The position numbers and the translations under genes were made by a program. The notes beneath the pieces are model-generated. The model saw nothing but the letters and a program-made list of their open reading frames with translations, was not told the DNA's origin and made no database searches. Shown one piece after another: positions 10,572 to 22,713 of a stretch of 64,000 bases of DNA (position 1 is the stretch's first letter; every line of letters starts with the position of its first letter). The stretch is from contig OX459100.1 in assembly GCA_949775045.1 (NCBI GenBank), forward strand, positions 18,921,268 to 18,985,267, in the 5' to 3' direction. Source of the stretch: Metridium senile. Taxonomy: Eukaryota; Cnidaria; Anthozoa; Actiniaria; Metridiidae.

Positions 10572-10710
10572 CGGTTTTCATTAACCTGTGAAACACACTT
10601 TAGTGTATTACTCTTTAATACAACCTTATTCCATTATGTGTTCTTTTGTTGTTATTTGACTATTACACTTTAATTAATACACTTTGTTTCACAGGTTAAT
10701 GAAAACCACT
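10572..10710. repeat. Long inverted repeat in the presumed 3' UTR of the EEPD1-like gene
   Basis: GGTTTTCATTAACCTGTGAA at the left is exactly mirrored by the complement at the right, and similarity continues inward through TAGTGTATTA. The transcript would carry a hairpin of roughly 35-40 bp. It lies 114 bp after the stop codon. Confidence 0.7.
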
Positions 10711-10806
10711 CTATTGTATTTTTATAAAACAAGTCATTTGGATAAAGATCCATTTTTGATATTTTATAGAGTCACTGTTTATAGCAAGTCAGTGTATATG
10801 ACATTA

Positions 10807-10812
10807 AATAAA
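10807..10812 (+). promoter_or_regulatory. Candidate poly(A) signal for the EEPD1-like gene
   Basis: The first AATAAA found after the stop codon at 10458. No cleavage site can be confirmed from sequence alone. Confidence 0.35.
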
Positions 10813-11355
10813 AAGCCTGAAAATTGTGTGAAAAATAATTCAAAAAGAAAGACAGTCCAAATAGATTGTTGGATTATTTAATCTAGAATATTTTTACTTT
10901 AGAAGTATTAAATAACTAAAGGGTTTTAGATACTAGGTAACTAATATTCAATAGTTAAATTTAGGTTAACAAATTTAGATAGTGTTATCAAGTAATTCTT
11001 GAGTGATAAATTCAAAATAGTTTTTCTAGTGTTAAACACAACACAATACTCATGTATCCCATGGAAAGCCATATTCAAGGTGTGAAGTAAAACATTTTTA
11101 TCTTAATATAGAATATAGATATAAAGCTAAGTTCATTAGTAAGTATTTTTTTATACATGCAGTTTTTTTAAATTTAGGAAAACAAATTAGACTTTTTAAA
11201 AGTAACAAAGTCATGTCTTGATGCTTAAATAATGTATTTTTAATTATCAATAATAACAAATTGTATTTATTAGTTCATAATTCTTAGTAAGAAGGATAAT
11301 AATTAGACAACTAGACTGAGTTGTTGTTTCTATGAAAACAAAAATAAAAACAAAT
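10813..11355. other. AT-rich intergenic stretch, nothing recognised
   Basis: No reading frame of substance, no strong repeat and no structured RNA seen. Confidence 0.5.
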
Positions 11356-11590
11356 GGAAACTAGCGAGTAAACTAGTATAGGCTGCATCAGTGTTTGATA
11401 TAAACGATAGGTAATATAATGGAATTTGTAACACTGTAAAAAAGTGTTAAGTTACCTTTACTGACGTTTTGAGCTTTAGCCCTTCGTTGGAGTAGCAAGG
11501 AGTAAAGGAGAAAGGGTTCAAGCTCGAAACGTCAGTAAAGTTAAGTCAACATTTTTTATGATGTTACAAATTTCATTATATTACCTATCA
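11356..11590. repeat. Dispersed repeat family A, copy 4 (foldback form)
   Basis: GGAAACTAGCGAGTAAACTA at the left, GACGTTTTGAGCTTTAGCC, then the inverted GCTCGAAACGTCAGTAAAG and ATTACCTATCA at the right. It is the fullest foldback copy of family A here. Confidence 0.78.
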
Positions 11591-11929
11591 AAATTAAAAA
11601 CCACACTGAGGGAATTGTACACCTTTTCAAAGGTGGTATATATTTCCATATATGCTTAATATGATGATAATTTGTAGGCAAGTTTCAAGGAAACAATGTA
11701 ATTGTGGAAATGTAATTTCTGATAACTTTATCTAATTTTATTTTATCAATTGTAATTTAATGCAGATAGTTTGTAAATAGACTAAATAAATTGTCAAACA
11801 CCTTATCTTTTTAATAAAAGCATCCATTGTACCAAATATGAATAATTTGTAGAATTTAAGTGAATTATACAATGGCATCTAAATGATTATGTTAAGTACT
11901 GTTTATTTCAAAAGCATTATTTATTTTTT

Positions 11930-12240
11930 TTAAGTTTTTCTTATTTGTTTCCGTTATTTGTCGTCCATTTGTTTCTTTTCCCATCTTTTTTATTTCCTTT
12001 TATTCAATTCCTTTTTTTTTTTTTACTATTTTCCATTTTCTATTTCCATTTTTCTATTCTTCCACTTCCAAGTACTTACTTTTATCTTATTCACTTTCTT
12101 ATCTCCACTTTTCACATTTATTTTCCCTTTTTATGTATCCTTTCTTACCTTGCCTCTTTCTTTTCTTTCTTTCTTTTCTTTCCCTTCCATTTTTTCATTT
12201 CATTTCCTATTTGGTTTTATTTTGTTTTACTTTGACATTT
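11930..12240. repeat. Polypyrimidine (TTC/TTTC) tract
   Basis: About 300 bp almost entirely T and C on the plus strand. Overlapping frames read as Phe/Leu/Ile-rich strings and are not believable proteins. Confidence 0.8.
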
Positions 12241-12780
12241 AATTTCATAGTTCAGTTTTTCGAATTCAGTTTCTTAATAGCCACCAGGCGTTCTTAGCTG
12301 AAGGGAGCGGGAAACTGGGTATAGAAGGAATAATGCAGGGAGGGGAGGGTGGTGCTTCACACCTGTTTTTCTTGACATGGCCATTATGATATCATGAATA
12401 TTTATGTAACCATTGAATATTTCCAATCGATCTGTTTTCTATTTTTAGCTTGTTAAAAATTAGATTAATATCATTTATATATAATAGTTATTTTTGAAAA
12501 ACAAGAATATCGTAAAAACATGTCTATAAATATAAAAAACAGGAAATGAATACTTTTGGACAATTTTATTTTATTTTGGAAATAAACACTCATTGAATTG
12601 CCGTTTTCATGAAAGACTTTTCTCACCTAGAAACACGTAGTTTGCTTTAAATTTCACACAAAACAATCACGCATTTTTATCATTATTAATAATAACAATA
12701 ACTTTATTTCACAATAATTATAATAACAATAACAAAGAAGACAATAATAGTAATGATTAATTATTATCATTATTTGTTCG
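12241..12780. other. Intergenic, nothing recognised
   Basis: AT-rich with scattered AATAAT and no credible gene. Confidence 0.5.
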
Positions 12781-12835
<55 letters not shown>

Positions 12836-12836
12836 G
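12781..12836. repeat. (ATT)n microsatellite
   Basis: About 16 nearly perfect ATT units. Confidence 0.9.
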
Positions 12837-13093
12837 CTTTTATTTGACCTATATTATTTTTACAAAAAAATAAATTTTGATTATAAAGCCGCTGGATGGC
12901 AATAGTGCAGGCGCTGTTGTAACCGCACCCTAAACTCGCCGCCAGTTCTTTTTGCGTGTTTTATCGATATTTGTCATCGGGCTTCCTGTGGAGTTAATTT
13001 ATACGTGTCTCTGTTTGATCAGTTATTCAAAGACGCTATTTATGGTCAATAAAGGTGATTCTAAATATAGAACAAGGCATTGTTACCGCTATG

Positions 13094-13107
13094 GTTACCT
13101 TAGCAAC
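13094..13107. promoter_or_regulatory. X-box-like motif (RFX-type)
   Basis: GTTACC-TT-AGCAAC fits the RFX consensus GTNRCC-N0-3-RGYAAC. It stands in a gene-poor interval (12837-14040) with no recognised downstream gene, so its function is unproven and chance remains possible. Confidence 0.3.
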
Positions 13108-14049
13108 GGCTGTGAAACTCTATACATATAGCTAAAGAAAGCGATTGCTTTAAATCGAAAAATATATATATTTTGGATAGTTTTTTCTTTGTGTAAAATT
13201 CAAAAAAATGAATGAAATATTGGCGTGCTATTTCTGCTATTTGTTGTTAAAATTCGATGCTTTTACGTTCTCTTCCCAACCACGGTATTTCTCCACTTTT
13301 GTAGAGAATTAATTCTTTCCTTACTTAATAAAACGTTCATATTCGAAAAAACAACACATGCAATGAGAAATTATGTATTTTTGAATGGTATGAATGCAAT
13401 ATTTTCAATGTACTGGTGTCTAGTGGTGTTGTGTTTGGCCATGCTAGATGATTATCGATATTTTTAGAACTCTGTTAGTACAAGTAAACAGAAGTCCTCT
13501 TTACAATAGAGCTTCATTTCCAACATTGCATTTGCCTTTGTCTTGTTGTGTACATACAAGCTTTTTTGCAATTAAAATCAACGTTTGAATGTCTTGTGTT
13601 GTGACTTGTAGAGTCTAATTTTAGTCGTTTTTGTTGACCTATCTTGTCGATTGGAGACTCTAGAACATTATTTCTCTCAAAAAGAACTAACAATCGACGC
13701 GAACCTATCCGCCCACGCACTGGGAGATATCGATAACAGTTCACTGGAATTACCCCCTCCCCTCCCCTCCCTAAACCATTATCATGTTTGATTCCAACCA
13801 CCCATCCCCTACATGTTTTGATGCTTCAAATTAAATCTCCTGCCTGCGTGGAATATGCAAATTTTCATCAATTCTCTTTGACACTGCGATTTAAAAATAA
13901 CTTTAGGCTTTTGAAAATAGTAAATTTATGAATAATTTATTTCAATTGGGTAAAATACAATAGCCAATTAAGGCCGAGTTCAAACGTAGCATCCTATAAA
14001 TGTGTCAAATCTAAATTGCAAATAAATTCAAATAATAGCGTTTGAACTA

Positions 14050-15030
14050 GACCTAAGACAAGAAAAGAGACGGCACAAGCACAACTATTGATGTATGAGA
14101 AACATGGGAACAGAAACGACGCAAACAAAAGCATAAACGCAAGAGAAACACAATGAGAACAGAGATGACGCAAGCACAGACGCATAAGAAACACAATGAG
14201 AACAGAGACTACGTCAAGCAAAAGCTCGGATGCATGCATGAGAAACAATTACAACAGAGACGACGCAAACACAAGCATAGACGCAATAGCAACACAATGA
14301 GAACAGAGATGACGCAAGCACAGACGCATGAGAAACGCAATGAGAACATAGACGACGCAAGTATAGACGCATTAGCAACGCAATGAGAGCAGAGACGACG
14401 CAAGCACAGACGCATGAGAAACGCAATGAGAACATAGACGATGCAAGCATAGACGCATTAGCAACACAATGAGAACAGAGACGACGCAAACACAAGCATA
14501 GACGCATTAGCAATGCAATGAGAACAGAGATGGCGCAACCACAGACGCATGAGAAACACAATGAAAACAGAGACGACGCAAACACAAGCATAGACGCAAT
14601 AGCAACGCAATAAGAACAGGTGACGCAAGCGAATCAGAGACGCATGAGAAACAATGAAAACAGAGACGACGCAAACACAAGCATATACGCATTAGAAACA
14701 CAATGAGAACAGAAACGACGAAAGCACAGACGCACAAGAAACGCAATGAGAAAAGAGACGACGCAAACAACACAAGCATATACGCATTAGCAACACAATG
14801 AGAACAGAAACGACGCAAGCACAGACGCACAAAAAACGCAATGAGAAAAGAGACGACGCAAACAACACAAGCATGGACGCATTAGTAACACAATGAAAAC
14901 AGAGATGACGCAAGCACAGACGCACAAGAAACGCAATGAGAAAAGAGACGACGCAAACAACACAAGCATATACGCATTAGCAACACAATGAGAACAGAAA
15001 CGACGCAAGCACAGACGCACAAGAAACCAT
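14050..15030. repeat. 43-bp minisatellite with a 95-bp higher-order unit
   Basis: The basic unit GACGCAAGCACAGACGCATG plus a GAAACGCAATGAGAACAGAG half repeats about 22 times. From about 14690 to 15020 the array is organised in 95-bp double units differing by the CAAACAACACAAGCATA variant. Long Cys/Leu-rich frames on the minus strand are by-products of the repeat. Confidence 0.85.
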
Positions 15031-16020
15031 ATCCTAGTTCAGCTGCATTAAGGTCTTTCTCTACACATGATGGGTATTGCTTCCGGTTCATTTTGCTCCC
15101 TCTTGGAATAACTCGTATGTACTAAAGTATTCAAGCAAAATGTAATTTGTGATAATCGAGTCCCGAGATTGACATAATATAATATTTTGCCGGCACGGAG
15201 CCTAGTTAGGCCGTGCGCGGAGAGCGTCGTGTCCCTTGTGTATTAGAGTGTATTCATAGAGTGTTGGCCGTAGTGTTAGTCATTGTACGGTCAGCAGTTC
15301 ACACGATAAACCTAAATTTTCATTATGTCTATATGCAGTTATTTACTTAAAATCCATCAAACAGAGAGTTTTGTCGTTAATTACTTGTAAACGTTAAAAC
15401 CCCAAAAGTATGCATTATAGCAATGGTCGGGGGTTCACTTTCCCTATTTTCCACAAAGTGGTTTTGCGTTTTTTGGCTAAGATGTCTAGTTCAAACGTGT
15501 ATATATTACGATAATGTTGTTTTTTCAATAAAATATGTTATCTTGGGCCAGGCTGACCAACCAGCCCATGCGTCAAGTGTTTATTGACTAAGTGTTTATT
15601 GACTACGTGGAGTGGAGACAAAATAATTATATTCAAGCAAAGTATTCAAGCAAAAATGAGTCCCTGATATTAACTAGTTAAATATTAGGCAGCATACTGC
15701 GGGCGCAAAATTCTGCTCTCGCGACAACAATATTTGCGTGAAATCGTTGGAAAGTACGAGAGAGCAAGATGACCCGGGAGCAAAACCCCTCGTATGTGAA
15801 CAAATACGACACAAGCACAGGCCCTGTAAAATCGTCCCAGAGTGCAACACGTTTTCTTTGATTTAAAAAAAAAAAATTCCCCCAATATATTTGCGGCATG
15901 TCTCGCAGATGTTTCAAAAGTATCCCGTGCCGGACACGACCAGACACAAAACCAGACACAGCGTAGCAATTCAAAGGACAATCTGCACGCAAACTTAAAA
16001 TACCACGAGTAATTAGAAGG
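15031..16020. other. Intergenic, no gene recognised
   Basis: Mixed-composition sequence. Two overlapping minus-strand frames around 15680-16070 lack domain features and partly overlap the foldback that follows. Confidence 0.45.
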
Positions 16021-16316
16021 GTGTATACACCTAATTCTAAAAGGGTTGAAGGGGCGAACGGCGATTGGCGATTGCACGACCGAAAGGAACTGTGGGTAAT
16101 ACGAATTTCTTCTTATTCCTTTCTAAATTACCCAAACAATGCCTCCACCGTTCAGCGATGACCTTACACGGGTGTCTCGAAGTTTCGCTGAACGCAGGAG
16201 GCATTGTTTGGGTAATTTAGAAAGGATTAACAAGAAATTCGTATTACCCACAATTCCTTTCGGTCGTGCCAATCACCAATCGCCGTTCGCTACTTCAACC
16301 TCTTGCATTATATATC
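16021..16316. mobile_element. Foldback MITE, TACACCTA-type
   Basis: A left end TACACCTAATTCTAAAAGGG leads into long inverted arms: GAACGGCGATTGG, then GTGGGTAATACGAATTTC, then CCCAAACAATGCCTCC. These are mirrored at 16192-16290. The right terminus has decayed. The loop carries no gene. Confidence 0.75.
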
Positions 16317-16378
16317 TATACTTTGAATAACTATATATCTTTTTGGACCGACGCCGGAGGCGCATATATTCACTGTTG

Positions 16379-16611
16379 GTAACATAAACATAATTTGTGA
16401 TTTATTACACGTTTATTAAATAAATCATTTATTTCATCGTCTTCCACTGCAACAATTTGCTATGGTCATATATCACAAACACGTACAACCAAAATATGCT
16501 ATGGATAAATCGATAACAAGAGAAGAAATACCGACATCCTTTGCGGGAATTCAGAGTGTGGACTGTAGCTTTGATTGGTACAACTGTATTTGAAATGTAG
16601 TATGTGTAGAT
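16379..16611. mobile_element. TACACCT-type MITE family B, copy 3 (inverted, truncated)
   Basis: Carries ATAATTTGTGATTTATTACA, ACGTACAACCAAAATATGC, and ACCGACATCCTTTGCGGG with GTGTGGACTGTAGC. The order shows it is inverted relative to copies 1 and 2 and lacks one terminal arm. It follows the preceding foldback within about 60 bp. Confidence 0.7.
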
Positions 16612-17450
16612 TAGAGAACCCATGAAGCATAAAGAGTATTTTTTAATTCTATTCTACATCCTTATACAGTATTCGGAACTGATTATGATCGTAAAATATC
16701 GTTTTGAGCTGTCATTTATGTTGATAGCATTATTCACATTTTTTTATCTGATTCAAATTTGCGCGGGAAACATTTTCTCGACGCGTGCGGGCATCCTGAA
16801 ATCACGTGACTACTAACTATATATCGCTGCTAAAGACGTCGGCTTTCGTGAATCCTTTCAGTTTTTTTTAACTTAGCTTACAAGAAGACCCATTGTAAGA
16901 ATTCAACTGGAATAGTACGATTGTATGGGTTTTTGTTGGAAATTGTCTCGAACTGGGAGCTATTTCCGTGGTACGTGACTCGTCGAAAGTTGACCACAGC
17001 TGTATTTTGAAGGCCTACTTTGTTGTAGCTAATTAAAAAAATGTCAGTCTAGACCACATGAATATCTGCCAGAAACGCGGCTTTCCTTAAACTGTTTCAT
17101 TTTTCATTGGCATTATTTTAGTTATCAAGACTGATAAATGCTCTCTCGTTTATTTTGTGGGTAATTTACTGTGTGCTTATTACACAAGGAAATTATTGGC
17201 TCCTCACGTAATCACGGAACAGAAAATTATGAAAACGGACTTACTTCATTCAAAATTGACAGAACGTTTACGCGAAAAAGCGCAGAAATTTGATCGAAAA
17301 ATAAGCTTTATATTTTGTAAACACAGTCTTCTACGAACAAATCGAGCACATATAAAGTGTCTCACATGCAAATAACGGGACGCTTCAGCCATTTAGGCCT
17401 CTTGTTCTAGGGCTTAGATTCTTAGTTATATATGAATTTGAATCGACAAC
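16612..17450. other. Intergenic, nothing recognised
   Basis: No credible gene or strong repeat. Confidence 0.45.
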
Positions 17451-17649
17451 CATTTTGAAGGTTAGCCGTAGTGCCTTTTGCATCGAAGCGAAGCGAACTG
17501 TGAGCTTGCAGTGACAGAGACATGTGAATAATTTTCCAAGGATTTAAAAAAAAGTCTCTATCATGCATTGCAAGCTCACCGTTTGTTTCGCTTCGATGCA
17601 ATGGAACGGCTACCTTTCAAGATGGCGCAGGGAACTGTGAAAGGGACTG
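17451..17649. mobile_element. Foldback MITE family F, copy 1
   Basis: Arms contain TTTGCATCGAAGCGAAGCG and GCTACCTTTCAAGATGGCGC, with an inner pair around GAGCTTGCARTGA. It matches copies at 21956, 22714, 24800 and 50449. Confidence 0.8.
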
Positions 17650-17884
17650 TTATGTTTGTAGAATAATAAATATTACCTGGGTCCGTAATTCATATTGCTG
17701 TATTGATATGTGATTTTCGATTGACGCACTCTCTAGCTTGCTTACGTCAAAGATCATAACTTGGACCCTCCTTTGCTATCATTATTATTATTTTATTATT
17801 ATCATCTTACTATTATCTTTTTATCATTATTTGATTTCATAAATTTATTAACATTTTCGTCAATGTTTCAACTGTCATCATCGC

Positions 17885-18600
17885 TGCTGTTTTGTTATTG
17901 TTTATACTTGGTGTTTCTTGTTGGTGTTTTATATTTTTGCTGTTATTGTTGTTGCTGCTTTTGTTGTTGGTTCTGTTTTTGCTGCTGCTGTTGCTGTTGT
18001 TATTGCTTTTATTTTTGGTGTGTTTTTTTGTTAATCGTTTCTGCTGCTCCTGTTGTTGTTGTTGTTGCTTTTGATTTTTTTTTTGCCCAGTGTTGTTAAC
18101 GATGCATTTGTTTGTTTTGCTGTTGCAAATGCTGCTGCTGCTGCTGCTGTTGTTGTCGTTTTCTGTTCTCTATGTTTTATCAGCTGTTTTATGCAATGCT
18201 GCTGCCGCTGCTGCTGCTATTTTTATTTTGGTAGTTGTTGCTGCAGTTATTGTTATTGTCTTTGTTGTTGTTGTCTTTGTCGGCTGTTGTTGTTGTTTTG
18301 TCCGCCGTTATATATGCTTGTTTTTGTTTTTGTTGTTTTTGTTGTTGCTTCTGCTGCTGTTGTTGGTTTAGTTGTTGTTGTTTTTGTCTTTGCTGTTGTT
18401 GTTTTTGTTGTCATTGTTTTTGTCTTTGCTGTTGTTGTTGTTGTTGTTATTTTTGTCTTTGCTGTTGTTGTTTTTGTTGTCATTGGTTTTGTCTTTACTG
18501 TTGTTGTTGTTGTTTTTGTATTTGCTGCTGTTGTTTTTGTTGTCATTGTTTTTGTATTTGCTGTCGATGTTTTTGCTGCTGCTGTTGTAAATATCTTTTC
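17885..18600. repeat. (TTG/CTG)n trinucleotide tract
   Basis: About 700 bp of TTG, CTG and TTTTG units, with a repeated segment of roughly 50 bp (TTGTCATTGTTTTTGTCTTTG) between 18370 and 18560. Open frames on both strands (poly-Val/Ala/Leu and poly-Thr/Lys) are composition artefacts. Confidence 0.85.
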
Positions 18601-20226
18601 ATCATAAACCGGCGCACCTACAATGGACCGACTATAATGATAAAGAACTTTCCAGAATATTATTACTAGCTAGTCCATACAAAAGACACCAAATATTTCA
18701 AGTCTCAAGATCGGACAGCAATTTATGCGGGCGTTGTCAGATGTTAATTACAAAACAAGCACGAAATCTCGTTAATTCCTGGCACGTACTATCAATTTTC
18801 TTATTTAATCGAGACAGTTTAAATTAGAACCGAGACATCGAAATATCGAGTATTTTTGCAACATTCTACATCTAATTGGTGTTGGGAATTGCACCGGGCT
18901 TACGTAGGAATACGTGACATTGAAAATATTTATTGTGGCGGGACTGTGAGGTCATAAAACAGCTAGCCTAAAGCCGAATCTCTTTAAACAAGTAAAGTGA
19001 AGGCACTAAACCAGTGGAATAGATAATAGTAATATCTCTTAATAGTCATAATTTGATTGCTCCCTTTTTACTTTTTGGGATGAATTTCTTTACGATATTA
19101 CCCGTTTTGCTTATTATATTATTATTATTCATTATTGTTTTGAGTAGTTCTAGTGTTTTCGCTCTATTATTGTAATTTCAGAATGACAATTTTCTCAATT
19201 TGGCTAGTTTTGACAGTTTTGATAGAAAATGTATTTCATGCCATAATTTTCTATTTTTTTCACTCAACTATATTTACTGGGCGTTGTTTTGCGAGCGCAG
19301 TGAGGACTCGCTCTCTGAATTTCTTTTTGACGCGCGGCATACTATAGAGTGCTGGCATACATTACATGGATTACTCTATGGGCAAGATTATCAAAGTCTA
19401 CACCCAAAATAATCTGCTAACTCCAACTATTAATTCCCAAAGGCGAGTTGAATAGTATTATTCACCGATATTCATCGAACTTAAGAACAATATGTGTTCA
19501 AAGTTTAAATACAAAAGTGATTATTTCCGGGAAAAAAAATACCAGATAGTTCCAGAGAAAAACTATTTACGCGCGGGAGAAACGCTGTAGATGAATAATT
19601 ATCAAAAATTAGTCGGGAATTTCTATCAGTAATAGCCTACGTATTTATATCAAATAATTATCGAAAATTAGATAATAATTATCGAAAATTAATCGGGATT
19701 TTCTATAATAGGCTATGATTTATACTAAATGTTTTTATTTATAGTATATTAAGAGTTTACTGGACAAGAGAGTGATCTAGAACGTTCCTTTTTTTCTATC
19801 AAGAATCTACATTTTCACGTGCGATGCAAGCCACGTGTTCACGTGCTAATCAAAATAGCACTAATGAACGAAGGATCTAGAAACGTTCCCTTGAAATTTT
19901 GAAAAAACGTATAAAACGCTATAATTAATGAAAACAAAAATCTTTTGGAAATTCTAAAAATTTTTAAGCTATAAGAATTTGCAGCGAGAAAGTTATAGTC
20001 GAAAAAAAACATTAAGAATTTGCAAATTGTTTTTTGAGATTTGCGCAAATTATAAGAATGTTACTGCATCATAATATTTTACCCTGCTGCTTGGCAGATA
20101 TTTCCTTATTTCCACCCTGAAGAAGAAAAGCAGAAAAACATTGACTAACGGTCGAATATTTGCACAAATTTAGATAATAAATGTGCCTTCAGAGTAAATA
20201 TGATTGTAAACTTCAATAACGAAGGA
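18601..20226. other. Intergenic, no gene recognised
   Basis: A short TTATCGAAAATTAGTCGGGA motif repeats around 19590-19705. A plus-strand frame near 19275-19412 looks mildly coding (SEDSLSEFLFDARH), but it has no ATG and no flanking exon that I can support. Confidence 0.4.
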
Positions 20227-20336
20227 GAAAAGCCTATGAAAAGCCTATGAAAAGCCTATGAAAAGCCTATGAAAAGCCTATGAAAAGCCTATGAAATACC
20301 TATGAAAAGCCTATGAAAAGCCTGTGAAACCCTATA
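20227..20336. repeat. 11-bp tandem repeat
   Basis: GAAAAGCCTAT repeats about 9-10 times, nearly perfectly. It is followed by an (ATT)n tract at about 20348-20386. Confidence 0.9.
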
Positions 20337-20345
20337 TAAATAAAG

Positions 20346-20387
<42 letters not shown>

Positions 20388-20399
20388 TAAACCCTGTTT

Positions 20400-20590
20400 A
20401 CAAAACAGCAATGATAATTAACAGTAGAAACAAAACAACAACAACAAAATAGAATCAACAACTCAATACTAACTCACAAATACATATCACCAAAACGGTA
20501 AGAACAGATAAATTATAATAAACAACAACTGAAGATAGCAACAACAAAACAACAACAACAACAACAACGATAATAAAAAAGTAACAACAA
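20400..20590. repeat. (CAA)n-rich tract
   Basis: Imperfect AACAAC runs with interruptions; no coding potential. Confidence 0.75.
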
Positions 20591-20744
20591 CAACCTAATA
20601 CAAGAATAGACACACAATGCGTGCAATTGCAAGAACGCTCCATGCAATTACGCTCTCGACATTGTGGAAAGTGCAAACGATAGTAGTAATAATAATAATA
20701 TTTATTTATAAAGCGCATAGTAGTGATAAACGTGTCTTTGTAGT

Positions 20745-20844
20745 GTTTACAACATGAGCGGCCGTGTTGTATCGGCAGATACAATCGCAAGCCGAAGGCG
20801 CGCGATTGTATCGCCGATACAACACGGACGCGAATGTTGTAAAC
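20745..20844. repeat. 100-bp foldback, GTTTACAAC to GTTGTAAAC
   Basis: Perfect outer ends GTTTACAAC/GTTGTAAAC enclose complementary CCGTGTTGTATCGGC and GCCGATACAACACGG and, further in, GATACAATCGC against GCGATTGTATC, around a GC-rich loop AAGCCGAAGGCG. It is markedly more GC-rich than its surroundings. A related 20-bp perfect palindrome lies at 20951-20970. Confidence 0.75.
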
Positions 20845-20950
20845 TACTTAAAAAATGTCTAGGTTAGCTCTTTCATATTTTACCAAAATGTTCAAGATTA
20901 AAATAAATTTTGCCGTAAAATTACCAGTTAAAAATTATGCAAATCAGGAT

Positions 20951-20970
20951 ATACAACACTAGTGTTGTAT
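20951..20970. repeat. 20-bp perfect palindrome
   Basis: ATACAACACTAGTGTTGTAT is its own reverse complement. Its half-site ACAACAC recurs in the neighbouring foldback, so both may belong to one decayed element spanning about 20745-20990. Confidence 0.8.
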
Positions 20971-21379
20971 CAGATTTACAACACTCGTCATGGTCATGAT
21001 TTCTTTTGAAAATGTCTCATTAATTATTCATGAATTTTTTAATACCTTTTACCTTATTACACTCTACTTGTCTCTGCATGATAGTGACCAACAGCCACTA
21101 AATAGAAACTATTACACAGTAGAAATTTTTTTTATTCCAAGGACATGGCCGTAACAGTTAATTTGATTGTATTTCATGGCCATGGTGATTATCAAACCGA
21201 AACTGTTCCACCCTCGTTTCGTAATTGCGCCATTTCTACATTTCCATGTTGCTGATTTTGACTTTGATTTTTTTGCGCTTCAAACAAAGCTGTATGGGTA
21301 CCATGGTGTATGATTGAGCATGCACAGACCATGTCAGGTATACTCCAGGTGGGAGGGGGGAATCCCTTATTAAAGGGAG

Positions 21380-21500
21380 CGGGGTCGTTTTGTCGGTTGG
21401 CTGATTGTTTGATGTTGGTTGGTCTTTTGGTCGGTTGGCTAATTGGTTGGTCGTTTAGTTAGATGGCTGGTCGTTTCGGATTGGCTGGTCGCTACGTACA
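21380..21500. repeat. GGTTGGCTGGTCG-like short tandem repeat
   Basis: Degenerate units of about 12-20 bp built on TTGGTCGGTTGGCT. Confidence 0.6.
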
Positions 21501-21955
21501 GGTTGGTTTAAAATCTTCACGTGAGAAATGACCATGCATTCTCGTCTGGAATCCAGCTTTTGCTATTGTTTACTATTGTCGACTGAGAACTGGAGTTATG
21601 AGTGTTAAAACCAATGATAATCAGTTTTAAGACACGTCTTTTTTTGTAAAAAAACAACAACATTTCTTATGTCAATGCCGTTTTAGGGCCTATTTTTAGC
21701 CATGAATAACACCTCTCAAACGAAGTCCACACAACTTTTGTGTTAATACTTCAAAAGATCATAGAATTTTGAGCTTTTTAGTGCTTCCTGGTCGAATTAG
21801 TCAAAAGTGGAATATTTTACAGATTTTTGACTTTGTTCGATTTTGAAGCAACTTCGGCGACATAAAAAATAGCAAAACTCGCATCGAAATATCTCCACTG
21901 GTACGACGATCAAGGTATAGAACCTAAATAGTGCGAGGAATGGTTTGTGTGATAA

Positions 21956-22166
21956 AGTCCCCTTCACAGTTCCCTGCGCCATCTTGAAAGGTAGCCTGGT
22001 TTTGCATCGAAGCGAGACGAACGTTGAGCTTGCAATGATAGAGACACGTTAATAATTGTCCCGCAAAGTCTTAAAAGGTCTATCATTCAGTGCAAGCTCA
22101 ACGTTCGTCTTGCTTCGATGCAAAAGACCGGCTATCTTTCAAGATGGCGCAGGGTACTGTGAAGGT
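21956..22166. mobile_element. Foldback MITE family F, copy 2
   Basis: Starts AGTCCCCTTCACAGTTCCC and ends with the inverted GGCGCAGGGTACTGTGAAGG. Inner arms carry GCATCGAAGCGAGACGAACG. Confidence 0.85.
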
Positions 22167-22713
22167 CGCAATTTCCATTTTGCATTGAAAGTTGCAGCGT
22201 ACGTAAATGATGTCTACTCATGAGGTTCTGCTTTTCGCAACAAGGAACATTTGTTGCTGCACTCTTTATTTTTCTGTTTTCTTTGTTGTTTATGGTGGCA
22301 TGGGTGGTATAGCTTGTGATTTACCGTGCGCCTCTCGCCGCTGTAAGCCAGGGGCTGGTTGTATGAAGCCTGAATAGCGCTATTCACCGTATAAACCTAT
22401 ACACTAGCTGGATAACCCTAATCGGCTGGATAACTTAACTTTTCCAGGCTTCGTAGAACTGGTCCCAGGCTCTTGTCCCGGCTCGAGCATGGATTATATG
22501 TGAGTTGGGTTTGTATGATGTGTTTGTCTCTCTCATGCCACGAGGGTTTTTCTCCGTGTTATCCGGTTTTCCTACCTCCTAAAAATCAACATGTGAGTTG
22601 TTTGCTAAAATATTTATTTAAAGGGTAGTGATTGTGGATGCGAGTCTCCCCAATTACTGGGGCACTTGTGTTTGGCTAAATTGATTGAGGCGTTAACAAG
22701 TTTATTTATTTAA

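Noticed and set aside
14209..15091. Several Cys/Leu/Ser-rich frames on the minus strand
   Set aside because: They follow the 43/95-bp minisatellite exactly; no domain, start context or splice signal of their own.
17761..18669. Long Val/Ala/Leu/Cys-rich frames on the plus strand and a Thr/Lys-rich frame on the minus strand
   Set aside because: Products of TTG/CTG trinucleotide repeats, open in several frames and both strands.
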